DNA of 64,000 nt from Puffinus mauretanicus (lineage: Eukaryota; Chordata; Aves; Procellariiformes; Procellariidae), in the NCBI GenBank assembly GCA_023333565.1, contig JAJKFH010001934.1, positions 1 through 64,000 of the forward strand, given 5' to 3'. The notes beneath the pieces were generated by a model. The model was not told the DNA's origin. It made no database searches and worked only from the letters and a program-made list of their open reading frames with translations. Position 1 is the stretch's first letter. Each line of letters starts with the position of its first letter. A program made the translations under genes and the position numbers. Below, piece after piece: positions 47,772 through 62,300 of this stretch.

Positions 47772-50700
47772 CTGAAAGATGAAAAACAACCCAAAAAAGA
47801 AACAGGAAAGGATTACTCAACCGCAAATTCCAGGCACACCAGAGCCATGGTGTTCGTTTTTCCTGCTCTCAAATGGCTTTATTTATAAGGCTTCTTTCCC
47901 CCCTCCCCACCCTTATAAAACTGGTTCATCAGAAATAAAGATCCTGCTGTTCTATGACTTGCAGTGACAGCAAAGCCCCACCAGCTCAGGTACAGAGGCA
48001 GAGATGGAAAACTACACATCTTCGCCCACACGCAAGGTGCTGCTGGCATTACCGCAGCCGTTGTTCCCTTCCTACCCATCCGCCGCCTCTGAGCAGTCTC
48101 CTTCCTCCCGCGCTCACGCACAGCGTCTTTGGCAAGTCTTACAAGCTCTTCTTCAGAAATATTTTAAACTTGCAATCAAGAGGTTTACTTAAACCAAGAG
48201 GATGAAGACGGGAGATGTTTAAAAAAAAAAAAAAAACCCACCAAAAAAACAACCAGCTTCTTCCAGCACATCAAAGCATGCGTGGTGCCTCTCTCCTGGA
48301 GCAGCACAGACCAGGGCTGTCCTGAAACAACAGGAAGCGCTTGCAGCTGACCAGGAAACTTTCTGGTGACTGTTCCTTATCCTGCAGGCTGCACCCCTCT
48401 TCCCTTGGGAAATCCCCCGGGGCCAAGGTTTACACTGGACCATTGTTTTCGTGCTACAGCAGTTTAACGATGAGGGAGCTCTAATCAGGATGCAGGCTTA
48501 AAGCGTGCTCAGTCAAGACTGATTGTACAACGGTCAGGACAAACTTCCAGTTCTTTCTCTTAAAAAAAAAAAAAAATTAAAAAAAAAAGAAGACAACGTA
48601 AATCTCCGGAAGTTACGCTTTAGACAGAAAACGCTTTTATGTGCAGGTCAGTGTCTAACTAACAAAAATCTCCTTTGCTAACAGGCTGAAACGTTGAAGC
48701 AACAAACAGCTCCCTCTCAGATCGTCCGCCTCTAACAGAGAGGAAGAAGCTTGGGTAAACACCTCAGCCCAAGGAGCACGATACATGCCTGAAATCTTTA
48801 AGACTAAGTGAAAGCAAATACATCCCAACTTCTTGATTAATTTAGAAGGGGAAAGAATCACTTTTCTAGGTCAGCTGAGGAACAACCCAAGAGAAGCAGC
48901 CAGCTCCCATGTGATAGGCATGCTGATCTGCTCGGGCTGGGTGTAAAAATAAAACAGGAAGCTAACAGCTTGGGGAACATGGCTTCCTGTCACCAACAGC
49001 AAAAACCCAAGAACCATAAAAAATCAGCTGTTTGCTCTTGACTTTGAGCCACCCTTTGATAGTCTCTGTGGCAGCTGGCAGCTTATCTTTGAGGTCCAGG
49101 AGTCCTTCCTGGATGCTTTTCTATCAGGGTGTTAAGAGGAAGAAGTGGGCATTATCCCTCCTAATTACCTCACAAGCCAGATTTTGAATTGCTAAATTTG
49201 ACCCATTAAGGCAGAGGAGTTCAAGAGCCGCAGCATACCGGGCACAGGAATATCTCCCAGACAAGCAGATGTAGGCTGCCATTTTGCAACGCCTCTACGC
49301 GAGGGATTTCGCGTGCTTGTCCCTGTGCAAGGGAAGAGTCCCCAAAACCATACACCTTATAGAAAAGGGGAGCGAGATCTGCATCCAAATAAATAAAAGC
49401 AGAGACTCTCCAAGGACTGAAGCCCGTGTTGTTCTTCACCGTGTCCAAGCACTGCAGCAGCCATCAGTAACTGCCGGGATATTTAAAGAACAGGGCGAAC
49501 TAAGGAAGGACTCTGACCTTCGCTTCCAAATACCCCGTGTTTTATCGATTACAGCCCAAGCCCTACAATCTTTTGTCAGCTTTAGCGCTTTATGCCAGAC
49601 AAACTTTCCCAGCTCCCCCCAGACTGCAGTCTGCACCAACAAGCAGCTCTCATAAACAAGGCAGCATTTGCAGGCTGCCTGCATCGAGCATCCTCCCCGT
49701 GCTTCCCCAGGGCTCGGCCAGGGAGCACACGCGGCGGGATCTGCAGAGCCAGAGTGGACAGCCCATCCACCAAGCCCGGCTGGAAACCTTCCAAGGTGCA
49801 GGACAGACAGAAGGAAAACAGCAAGAGGAAAAATAAGCCTGTAAGGGGGAAGAGATATGAGCATGCATGTATAAAAAGAGACAAAAAAACCCCAAAGATG
49901 ATAGGTATGCCAGGTCTGATAGACACAGGTAGCACTAATCTCTGCAAGAACAGGGCAGAAAATGGAGTAGTGCCCCAAATAACCACAGGCTCAGAATATG
50001 TTGTCTATATACAACCCCCCCTTCAAAGCATGTTTTGAAACTAAAAGCAAGGAGTAGTGGCAAGTCACTGTTGTTTTTTGGTTTTTTTTAAATAACAATG
50101 GCACAGCACACGTACATTATGAATTTGCACCGGTGCAAGACAGCAGAGACAAGGGCTATGAAAAACACTCCCTTTATAGCCTAGCTCATCCTGCCAGCCA
50201 CCCCCACCCTCCCAGCACAGCCTGCCACACTCCACTGCAGAATCGAGAGTTTCGCCCTCGTGATCGCTACGACAGCCCTCCTCGCAAAGAGTATGGCAGC
50301 ATCGCTTCTTCCCAAGGCGATGGGGACGGCTCTGCTGCCCCGCTGCTGCTCCTAACACCGCTCAGGATCCAGCAAGCAGCAGTCAAACTACGAGATTAAT
50401 CCCCACGGAGCACTGGAGCCAGGCAGGGAGGACAGGATGGGCTGTGGACAACCACCCTTCTGCTCTCGCAGCAGCTAGGGGCCTCTGGGATAAGAGGCAT
50501 TTTAAAGCAAAATTTCCTCTCGTCTGAGCGGGAGGACAAGGAGCTGGAAGGTTTCAGATGTTTTTGTAGGGTGGAGGCAGGCAGATAGGAAATCTGGGAC
50601 CTACAACCAGAGCCTGGTGCCAACACTAGCGAAAAGAGCAGTCAATGTCCCACAAGAAGGCACTTCACCTCCTTTTTCCCTGTGAGTCTTTGGAGGGTAG

Positions 50701-53700
50701 GTATAGAGATAACAGCTAATGGGCTCCTGTAAAACCTTCATGCCTCATGAGTAGGTGGGACAAAGATTAATAGTCTGGATTGGAAAATAAGTGGTGTATT
50801 TCGAAAGCAGCAGTCAGGAGGGGCAGAAAATCAAGTGTGGAGAAGGGACAAGGTATGAGAACAGAGGGAGAAGGAGGAAGCAAAACACTGGAGACAGCAC
50901 AAGGCATACAGTTGGGGGCAGGGAAGAGACACAGTAAATGAAACAAGGAAGGGAAAGACCTAAAAAAGCTTTCCAGGAGGCTTGCTTTTATTCTTTAAAA
51001 GAGTCATTAGGAAGCCGATTGACAGCATGCTACCAGCAAGGGCCATCCAGAACCGCTTTACTTTCAGTGGTCAGGGCACGACAACACAGCAGTTTTCCAC
51101 CCCAGCTAGCCAGACTGGTCATCAGGCATTAGTCACTGTCACGTAACTACCGCAGACCATACATTATAACTAAATCCTACCATTCAGAAGCAAGTTAAAT
51201 GAATTGTGAGGCCAAAAATCCTTATCCTTCGGGCAAGGATAAGTGTTTTCATTTGCTTATTAATATTGAAGATTAGATTTGTTTCAGTAGTAGAGTTTGG
51301 GGTGCATACACTGTTTTTAAGAAGCTGCAAGAATGGCACGCCATGGGCACAGAGGACCTGCCCCGATCCCACTGTAACGGGAGAAGAGCAGGAGTATGTT
51401 AAAAGTAAAAGGAAACTGCCTCTAAGAAACAGAAAACTGTCTGCAACAGATTTCTAATGAATATGGGAAAAAAAAAAAAGGCAGGCATCAAACTGAAACA
51501 CAGTGCTAGCTATGTGAGGAGAGAAGTTAAGTGATCTTTGCTGGTTGCAGAGCACCGCTGGTTGGGAGAGCCTTAAGGAAATGGGCCAACGCTGAAGCCG
51601 ATCATGTGCCAAATCCACAAACACTGCTGCATCAATCGACGTTCAAAATACTCATCCTCCCAACCACCGTGCTTCACACCTTCTTAAAAACAAGAAGTAA
51701 GGGCTTTTCTTATGGTAACAGATGATTTTTCTCTCCCACTTGAATCAGAACCTTCCTACCTGCTCACGGCAAGCATTTCCTCTGAAGTCTCCAAGTCATG
51801 GCTTGAATCAAAGAAGGCTCCAAGCCTTGTTACGATGGCAGTGACTAAAAGCCAAACCATCCGAAAAGCCCAGCTTCGCCCTGTAGCTCTTTTCCCCTTG
51901 CCTCCCTGCAGCTGTACGCTGCCCCACCTCCAGCCGGGCATTGCCAGAATTCCTCATAATTTCCCCTCTCCTGAAATGCTTACGCACGCGTTGCCGAGCC
52001 CTGGCCCGCTTCACAGCCCCGCGCCGGCCCAGAAAAAGTTTGCTGAGCACGACAAAAGCCCTGGAAGCTGAGCTCACCGCTCCTACATTCCTACCAATCT
52101 TCCAGCCACAACTGGCACCTCGTTTCCAGGATTCACCCGGTTTTTGCTCCCCATCACCCTTCCTATCAACTCCTGTGCTTTCTCACTGCACACACGGTGG
52201 TCTCGGACACCTCGTATTTCTCCAAGAAAGCAGGATCTATGCGTAGTGCTTCTTCACGTGGCTGCCGATGTGACACCCCGCTCCCTCCACAACAAGCTCT
52301 CACCTTGAATGTCTCGCTCACCAGCTTTAAAGTTGATTCCGACTTCGGCAATTATTTCTGTAAATACTCTTGGGGTGCTGTGGAACAACTGTGGCACAAC
52401 ACAAGCCCGTGGCAGAGGGGGCAGAAAATGCAACTTGCAATTTTTGCCTTTCCGAATCCAGCACTTTGAGCAAAGCACGAGGTAAGTTCAAGATGAGCGT
52501 GCTGCTCTAAGGTTTCTTATCAGCAAGTCATCGACCACTCTCCCCATGAGCTCTGCTGTAGCGGATCACTCAGGAATCTCAGTTCTGGATTAGAATCAAG
52601 TACAATTGGTTTGTTTCAAACAAGAACTGCCAGTCTATAAACCCCTCGCACAAAGCTGCGTCTTATTGACTATTTTTAATAAATAGGGCTGGCACAATAA
52701 AATTGGACAATTGTTACGAACAATAAAGGAGACAGACTTTGATTACAAGTATTGAGAAGCAATACAGGGACATTTTAGGATTGAGTATTTGCTTTCCAAC
52801 GCAAGTTCTGTCAACTGAAAACAGCAACTCGGAGCAAATACTCCTTAACAAGCAGTTTGGAGCACAGCAGAAAACAGCACTGCACAGCAAGAGAGGAACC
52901 AGCCTTTTTTTTTTTTTGTACAGGAGGCAGATAGCACAGTCAACACCGCGGTGCAGAGAAGGCAGGCAGGACTACAAGGTGAGACGTGTGTATGCAATGC
53001 ACACAAAGAGCTGTAAATAACAGTCGAGTTGGAGGGAGAGATCTGGCAAGGTTCTTCTCACTGGTATTTGACCAGCTAGCATAGCATTACTGGGAGTCAC
53101 CTGGGTAATTCCCCACACAATGTGACACACAACCTCTTAGATCAGGGACCATCTGCAAATAAATCTGGACCCCAGCAGTGATATCATCTGTCATAGTGTC
53201 TGGTGTGGCACAAAGCACCTAAGGAGGACAGAGCTCATTTTTTGGGGAAGGGAAGGGAAATTAGGCTTGATTTTCAAGTATGTCAGGGTGACCAATCACC
53301 CTGCCCTCAGCAGGGCTTATAAAATCCTCTGCCTGGACACAAACAAGCACCATAGTCAAGGAGACCAAGCCTTCAGCTAAGCGCCTTGGAGAGCAGCCTT
53401 TAGGAGTACCCATCGGGGGATTAGACACACCAGCAGGTTTGGGAATGAGGGAGGAAGGAGATAATCAGATCTGAAATTCCCATCAGTATGAAATGAGACT
53501 TAACTCAGTAGCTTGCCAACGCAGACTGACTGTTCTTTCTAATGTCTGTGACAACTCTGCTTCAAATTTCAAGCTTCTCTCAGCAGTAACTACTCCCCCA
53601 TGTAGCTGTAATGGCCAGAAAGAGACTGGCTTTTATGTAACCCCAAAAGACTAGCAGAAAGGGAAGCAGCAGCCACACACACAGAGAACTGGAAAAAAAA

Positions 53701-56700
53701 AAAAAATTTCAGCAGAAGGCTCTGCTGAGTGCTCAGGGCTATATCCAAGCTCACAATGCAGCCACAGAGAAGTGGGATGCAGCAATCAGAAATGCTACAG
53801 TTCCACACTCGGAGAGAGACCTAGCAATCAGTGCTGCATCCGAGCAATAGGGAGTGAAATTATAGAGCAAACTGCCATGTGATGCCACAAACTACTCCAT
53901 CCCGCCAGCTGTAACAAGTATTCATTCCCAAAAACGCGTCACAGGCTCATCTGTCATTAACAGCCCAGCCTGCCAGCAGCTGAGCAGGAGTCAGCAGTGA
54001 AGGGCAGCTGCAGGGCTGCTTCCTTTCACAGTGGTCTATTCTCCCCAAAAGCCACGGGGGAGACGCACGGGTAAAACCCCCCGGGCACCAGGGAAAACGC
54101 TGCCCACCATCTCTTACCAGCCGCTAAGACGGAAAGCGCAGGCTGTGTTTTCACCCACCATCGCACAAAAGCTTTCCTGAAGCAGGATCTACTGAAAAGA
54201 CGGGGCCTTCAGGAGAACACAGTTAGCCGATCGCAAAAAAACCCTGTATATTAATAATCCACTTCAATCACTAACTCGAGAACTTCGCAGATACGATCTG
54301 CCAGCATTACGAAAGAGGTGTTTCGGCAATAGCGTGGGGCAAGCGCAGCGCTGCACATTTCCACAGCAATGTTCTGACACTCGGAAACGTCAGCCCTGAT
54401 CTCGCAGAATAACGAAGCATTGTACAGCGCACTGTGGAGTCCTTGAGACAACAAACATCCAGCCCGCTCAGTTCCCGGAGTAAAAATACTCTTTTTTTTT
54501 CCCCTCTCGTTCCCCCCCCCCCCAGTCTGCTGGCTCTGAAAAATGCAAAAGAGGCTCAGAAAGCCATTTTCTGCCTTTTTTGTCTGGCTTATGCATTATC
54601 GTCATCATTTACTGCCCTCAAGGGGATTGCACAGGTGTGACTGAAAATTTGGCTCTTCCTTTTAAACTTTTGTTATCAGCTTTATTGAAGATGATCTTGC
54701 TGGAATAAACGCCAGCCTGCTCTCTTGGAGAGGGACTCGCTCAAAGCTGCTGGCAGAAATCAGGCTGGGGGTGGAAGGATGGGGGTGTCACTAACGGGGA
54801 ACATACAGATCCTCCTAGCTTCTGTTGGAGTGCAAATACAGCCAGCAGTTGACCTAGACTTTTTTTTTTAATTCCTAAAAAACACACCATTGTCCTAATT
54901 AATGTTTCCATTCATTTAGCTGAAAAACAAGTTAAACAAAGAGGGTCACCTGGTGTTCCTATCAATGCCTGACTAGGATACAGGCAGAACAAATGCATTT
55001 AAATAAAACTCTAGAAGAGATGTGACAAGAGAAAGGCAGTTTAGCTCAATTAAAGAGAGCTGTCACAGGGATTTGATTCTCAGAATACAGAACTATTGAT
55101 TAAACGGGAATTAAAGCTCCGAAACAAAAAGGTTTCAAGGTCTTTGCCGTGAGGATATACATCAGGAGAGAGGCAGGGCTCCTTCAGCGCCAGAAGAGCT
55201 TTGGCTTTGTTGCTTCCTAGGAAACAGGAGCAGCAAAGGGAGCAGAATGCTTTCTGTTAAACCTATGAATAATTTTGGCAAGGATACAAGGTCAGTGACA
55301 ATACAGAGTAGCATCACAAGCTTTAATCAACAGGTAGCTTTGGCGTACTTGGGTAGAGAAAACCCACTGTAGGTTCTCAAATATTTTAGGAGGACATGGG
55401 GGGAGGCCTGGTCAGTAGGCAGGTTTCAGTCCATCGGCAGGAGGTCTCCAACGACATCTGGTCTGAGCCCGAAACACTGTCCAAAGTCAACGAGACGATT
55501 CAAGGAATCAGCCTCAGCCTGTCCCAGGAGATGAGTCCCCCTGAGCAGTAACAACCGCTGGGGTTAGCAGTCACAGCAACCCAAGAGAGAGATGTCTACT
55601 AAAATGGAATTGCCACTCTGGCCCAAAAGCCAGTCCTTAAAGGTCGAGGTTGAGGAGCTTTCATTGGCAAAGTCATCCATTTGTTTCTGTCCCAATCCAG
55701 GCAAAGTAAGCTCTGGATAAAATCAGATTTCATTTTCCAAGCCTTGAAGTCTGTAACAGCACTGAATTCCCTTCAAAATAGATGCAATTTAGCTGGCAAC
55801 ACAAGCAGCATCATTCCCAACAGCTTTGTTTGGAGGTGCTGCAGGTACCCGAGTCTCACGCCGTCGCTGCGGGGATGCCTGCGCAGAACCGCAGGCCAAC
55901 TTCTGCAAATGGTGCGCGGCTGCTAAAGCAAACACCGCTGAATCGCTCATTCCCAGGCTGAATTACTGCTAATGAGGATAGCATGTTTTCTTCCTCTCCT
56001 TCACACCAGCCTCCTCCAGCAAGAGGAAAGGCTCGTGCCTGTTAACACTAACAAAGCGCTCGGTGCAAAGCACAACTCTCACAATACATCAGCACATTTT
56101 CATTCTAGGGCAGCGCTCGGTAATTAATACGGAAAGAGATGGTGTGGTTTTTTTCTAAATGACTTATTCCTGAAGTCTGAACATATTTTAACCTTCCTTT
56201 TCAGCAGCTAAACTGTCTCATTTGCAGCTAAGCTCAGCCTCCCCTCCTTTAACACACACTAAACTATTTTGATTAATGAAAGAGTAGGAACAAACCAGTT
56301 CCAAGTGTTTTCTATACAGCTCAACTGCTCTTTCAGTTTCAACTCACGCCTAGATAATTATATCACAGCTCTGAGTGCCCCCACCCTTCTGCTGCACTTG
56401 GGGAATACCGGAAAGATAAGTCTTTTCTTAATTATTAAATGTAAATAGCTCATTAAATATAATCCAATTACTTTAATTGTAAGAAAAAGGAAGTAATTAC
56501 AATATGTACATGTATTCTTGCCTGAACAGTTTTAATATCTTAAATGAATCTTTGCAGCATTAATATTTTAAGTTAACCTTTGACACGAGGAACAAAAAAA
56601 AAAAAGACACTGACTCCCTGATAATATTTTCCAGAAGTGTCATATCTGCTGGGATTTCTGTCACAAAAAAACCAAGAGAACAGCCTTGAGCATCTAAATT

Positions 56701-58770
56701 AAAATGGTTTACGAACAGCGTCTTAATAAAGTCAAAATAACACATGGGTTTTCTATTGCAGAGGGGGGAAAAAAAAAAAAGATACACATGATGCCGCATT
56801 TAGACCCTGAATATGCTTTTTGGATCTCAGGAGTCAAGTGGGATGGGTACTACTACGAACTCGGGAGAATAGGCAGGCGCCCACCCCACCAGTACCAAAA
56901 ATCACTGCGTATCTGGGGTTTTCCAGGCAGTTCTCCTTCCCCACGCCTACAGATTGTCCAAGGCTGGGAAGAGGAACGAGGGCTGGGGAGAAGGGGCCTG
57001 GCCCATGACTGGGATTACCCGGCTCTTCTGTAGAGGTGCCTGGCGAGGCGACCCCACAGAAACACCGAATCTGGTTTTTGTGTGCGCACAAGCCATCTGT
57101 GCAACGTACGGGCACGGCGCATGATCCCGGGCTGCCATTGGGGATTTGCAGGCAGAGCTGCAGGAAGCTGCGAGTAGCAGTCTTCTGGTTTTGCTCAACA
57201 CCATGACAATCCTTGGACTCACTTTCTCCATCCGTGCAGCCAGCGGGACCGAACAACCTTCCAGGCAGGCTTCAGCAAGGCCCCACTGTTTCAATCAGCC
57301 CCCCTGGTCTGACAGAGCAGGGTCAAATTTCAGCTTGGACGTGGTGACAGATGCCTGTGTAATCTCCTTGGGACAGTCAGAAAAATATTCTTTTTAAGCT
57401 GCAGTTGTTTCCATTTTGCATGTTCTGAGCCCAGCAGTGATCTCACCTTCTGTAATCTACAGCGCAAACTCCAGGCTCTGGACCATCCAAAACTATTTCA
57501 GAGTGTTTGAAACCATCACTTTATTGAACCGATCTTTTCGGGAGAAGAGAGATTAGACCGTATTAGGGATGCTAAAGATGCAAGTCTTTCTATCAAAGCT
57601 CACCACAAGGTCTATAATAAGCTGCTTTATGGAAACCTCTCATGTGAAGCCAGACCCTAGTTGTAACCTCCTTGATACAATATTGAATTCTCAATAGCAA
57701 CCAAAAGGCTATTTTGTATAAGTTAATTACACCCGTTTTTAATTTAGCCTCCAAAAGGGAAGCGGCCAGTTATTTCATGCTGCCCTAGACAGAAGGTAAA
57801 GGTTTTACACAAGCTGTGTTTATAGCTACATGCCTTCCTGCAGCAAAGGATCGGCGCAGCAGCTGTTGGTATTGAAAGAACAGGATCTGGGTGTGTGCAC
57901 GGTTCTCTCTCGCGCTTTTTTTTTTTTTTTGCAGCTGCAAGGCCAAAACCATAAGAGTGTGTGCTTTTTCTTATGGTGCACAAAAGCAGGGTGCCTGAAA
58001 GGGAACTCGCTTCCGCTCTGGCAAGCACTCAACGAACTATTTGCTGGGCTAAGGGGTGGTCGGGGAACTTTCACCCATCCATTCAGCCAGGGCCGCTATT
58101 CCCCCTCCCTCCCAATTAAATCCCATTTTTTGCACTCCATGCATGAACCGCAGCCACACCAATACATCAGATATTGTGGCTGATAGCCTTCTCTGAATGC
58201 CACTTAAAGCCCTCCAGCGCAGATCTGCCTGAAAGCAAAGCATCATTCATTCTTTGAGCAACAGAAAAAGACTTTTGCTATACAGAGACTTGAAGTAAGA
58301 CTCTAAGAAGGAGGAAAAGGACATCCAGTGAAAGCGGAAATGAGAAATTAAAACCACATTCAATCTTATTAGCGGTAATACAATAGGTCAACAAAGTACT
58401 TCGCAAAACTCCACAGCATGTGAACAATTTATGCAGAACTCGCTCCCATGCGATCAGTGACGCCAGCCCGTTTGGCTATTACGGAAAAAAGCGAAGATTG
58501 TCAGCGGCTACTTTAAATAGCCCAGCTGGGAGGGGAGATGGCTGAGATAGTACCTCCATGTCTTGCAGGAGAGTACACTTACGAGATGAGAACAGGAGGA
58601 ATACTCCCCTCCTCCTTTTCCATCTGAAACATTTTCTCTCTCTAGGGATTTCCAGCGTCTTATAAGCGAAGCTTCTTTGAAGTACCGCAAAGTGGCATTG
58701 CTCATCATTTCAGTAATGATAGTAAATAAGCTCCAGTATTTTATTGATCCTTTTCCTTTACAAACAAAAG

Positions 58771-58850
58771 GTCAGAGTCATTAGCCCAGTTTTACGAGCG
58801 GGGAGAAATGGAGGCTCAGAAGAGGCAGGTTGCTCTGTAACATCATCGGA
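58771..58850 (+). mobile_element. Ancient MIR-type SINE fragment
   Basis: TCATTAGCCCAGTTTTACGA followed by GCGGGGAGAAATGGAGGCTCAG and AGGTTGCTCTGTAAC follows the MIR core pattern (…ATCCCCATTTTACAGATGAGGAAACTGAGGCTCAGAGAG…) with many substitutions. Orientation is forward. The identification is from memory of the consensus. Confidence 0.55.
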
Positions 58851-58884
58851 AACGTCAGCGAACAAACAAGACAAGAAACCCTAA

Positions 58885-59345
58885 GCCACAGGGCTTAAGA
58901 ATAGCCATGCTAGGTCATCCAGCCTCCAGATAAACCAGCAACCTCTGTCCATCAGTGGCCAGATATCAGATGCATGAAGAAAAAAGCATGAGAACAAGGC
59001 AAGCACAGAGCAACAGTTCTCCCTGCTGTCCTTTTCCACGTCGCAGCATCCCACTGCACCTTAAGACCATGCGGAAACAAACACTATCATTTACTTGTCC
59101 TTTATGGATTTCACTTCCATAAACTGCTCTCATCAGTTTCTGAACTCATCTAAACAGTCCGCATCCATGAAATCCTGAGGCAGCAAGCCCCACATTTATC
59201 ATACACCAGGTGAAAAGATGCTTCCTTTTATGTCCTTCACTTTACAATTAGGAGATTTTAATCTCAAGTCTATGTGTGTCTTTGCTTCATAAAGGAGTTG
59301 TTCAAATAAATCACCACTCATATTAAACAAGCACCTTCTGAGAAG
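58885..59345. mobile_element. Old CR1-family LINE fragment
   Basis: The sequence follows a CR1 consensus shared by birds, crocodilians and turtles in order: AAGAATAGCCATGCTAGGTC, then CATCAGTGGCCAGATATCAG, then TTTATGGATTTCACTTCCAT, then CTGAGGCAGCAAGCCCCACA, then GTGAAAAGATGCTTCCTTTT. Several co-linear blocks over about 450 bp make chance unlikely. It is heavily diverged and not active. Confidence 0.6.
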
Positions 59346-62300
59346 AAGGTTATCCGGCTGCATCGGACAACACAAGAGAAGCTCTCAATTCTTATTGAGC
59401 ACTTTCAGCAGAAACCAAAATAATAAACTCATGGTTTAAGTTTGATTTACAGCAGCAGTAAGAACAAATTATTTTTAGTGGACAGCTCTTTGCGTGTTGT
59501 CCGTCCCATTCTCGACCGTGCCCCGCTCCCAACAGTAACGCAGGAGAATCAAAACCTCCAAGACAACAGGTCACTAGCGATCTCAGAGCAGCTCCTCTAA
59601 AGCAGTGGCACAGCAACAGCCTCCCACGCAGAAATTTAAGCCCTCAAGAACAAATGCTAACTGCTTCATAGGCATCTCCCTTCTTCCTCTCTTGACATCA
59701 CAGCATCCTTTAAACCACCACTTCTCCCCAAAACAGGTCTGGGATACTGCTCTAGAAGAGGAGACGACACAGAAGGCATCGAAGGAGCAAAGCAGGTCTC
59801 CACTGACCCCATTTGTGGGAGACCAGTTGAGATTCCTGGTCCTTTAAATTTTCTTCATCAAAGCCCCTGGCAGACGCATACTTGAGATATGTCTGTGCTC
59901 CACCACTTCTCCAGTAGCAATGTAATACCAGAAAGCTTTACTGCGATTTCAAGAATTAGGGTAGGATCTAGAGGAACTATTTGCCAGGCCCATTACTGCA
60001 GCAAAGGCGAGCTCGGGATGGAGAATGTGATTAACGCTTTGCACTGCTGCTGCGCTGCTTGCTCAACAAAATAACATGGAAGTTCACGTTTCAGTTCTTC
60101 TGGGAGGAGACCTCCCCCCTACTGCCTCCCAAGCAGGAAAAAAAAACAACCCTGCAGACCTTCAGATGGAAAAACAAGTCTTATATAAATCAGAATCAGG
60201 CCTGAATCTGATAACCTACTGTAGAAGCCCCTGTTAGCAAGCACGGCCTTTGCAGTGAAGCCTGATCGACAGCACCGGTAGCCTCCCCTTCTCAAAAAGA
60301 AAACACATGGTCTTTTTATTACACAGAGTCGCAAAAATACAAAGGAAGTAAATGTCACCGGGGTGGTTCTGTTTTGAGCAGCCATTTGCTTATTACCCAG
60401 AAGCCATTTCCACATGCCTTTTTTTAAATCCAGTGTTTATAAATACCCAAAATATTTAAATAAATATTAATCTGCGGTAACTAAGGGCCCTATCTCACAA
60501 ATATTTATCCTCGCACAGTGAAAATAAATACTCAAATACACAATTGCTTACTACAGATCTCATTAGAAGCAAGAGTGCTGCTGAAAACAGTAACGCACCA
60601 TAAGACAGGCTGGGAAAATAGTTGCATTTTGCTTTCCTAGATTTCCACGCAGTGGAAGCGTCACTTTTGGTTTGCCTCCTGTGCATTTTGCACAGCATTA
60701 CTTTAGAAACTATATAAACGAGCAAGCCCAGCGCTTAACCATCAGACAGTGGCCTTGTTCTGGCTATTTTAACCCTCAGAAGAAGCTTTTGGCGGTGCGT
60801 GTTTTTGCCGGCTGCTGGTGTCCCATTCTGCATGGGGACAGCGGGAACTTTGTACACCACACATGCAAACACAATTGCTATTCAATCCTTTTCCTGGTTT
60901 GTGACCCACTCGTGCAGCACACGCAGCAATGTATTTTGCTCAGCTGAATGACCAAGGGATAAGTATTATCATCAAACCTAGTAGAGACAAAACAGAAACC
61001 TTACATTTAAAGTTATTAAACATTTGAGTCCCGAACGCTCACAAAGAGAAACTACCTAGAAGGATTAAAGCCAGTCTTACACTTGTTGAAATCTTCCTTA
61101 TTACAGTCTGTCAAAGAAAACTAACCTGATTTTGTGGAAACATTAATCCTAACAACCTTCTTTGTTCTTCTATCACCACAAAAAAATAAAAAAAAAAAAA
61201 CAGGAGATGGATTTGCAGCTGTAACTATACGCATATGAGGCAATCACTGAAGTTTTAACCCCTCCACCCACACTACGCGATTATCTAAGCTTTGTGAATG
61301 AAATCAGCTTTTCCTAGACCAGCCCTGAAGAATGAGATATATTCAAAGCATGCTGAGAAACTGGGTTGGTAGTTATCATAAAGGTTGTATTCTTTTTAAT
61401 GAATCACTGCTCACAAATACCTTCTGAGCTGTAACTTAAAAATACACCATTTCTGTTCGGTGTGTCACATTATTCATAGGGAAACCAGTTTTATACTCTG
61501 CTTAAAAGAACTTTACTATTAACTCATTACTTCAAACCCCCCTCTAAAGACAAGAGGGCTGCAGTTCCAGCTTCTACCCTTCTTCAGTAAGACACTCACT
61601 TCACAACACCACATTTCAAAAAAGCCTTGTACAAAATAAAGTAGCCAGAAACACACTGTATTTCTTCCCCCACCCCCCCAGCCTTAGCTTGCATCCTCCT
61701 CCCCACCTCCCCAGCATAGTTTTGTAAAACCAGAGCTCGAAAGATTTGTTAGGAATGTAGACTGGACAGAAGCTAAAGTGAGGAACGGGGGTAAGCCCGC
61801 AGCCAGAGATCAGGCAGCAGCATCGCACTGTTCCACCGCTGGATTTTTGCGGGGCTGGGGACACGGGCGTGGGAATGGTGAAATGAAGCAGGGGTCTTGC
61901 TAACGTCACCGTGCAGCGGCTTGGAAAAACCCGATCAGCAGCAGACAGCTTGGAAAGGATTTATCTTCACAGATGTGAAGAGGAAGGAGTCTGACAGGAA
62001 TGAGCCATCAGAAGGTGGCTTGTTTTTTTTTTTTAAATAAAAAAGGTGGAATTTGGGGCATTTACTTTTTGAACTTGTTACCAGACAGATAAAAAATATC
62101 ACATTTCTTTTTAAAAGCAGTGAAAATACGCAGGTTAGGGAAAAGTTTACATTGAGTTCACCCCTGCCAACCCATACTTGCTCAGTACAGCAAGGCTTCA
62201 CCCTGTTTCAACTGGGCTACACAGTAAACCCGCTCCTCACCCCAAACAGAACGAGGCTTTTAACCACGTAGAGATCAATGCTTTGGAAGGCAGAATTCCT

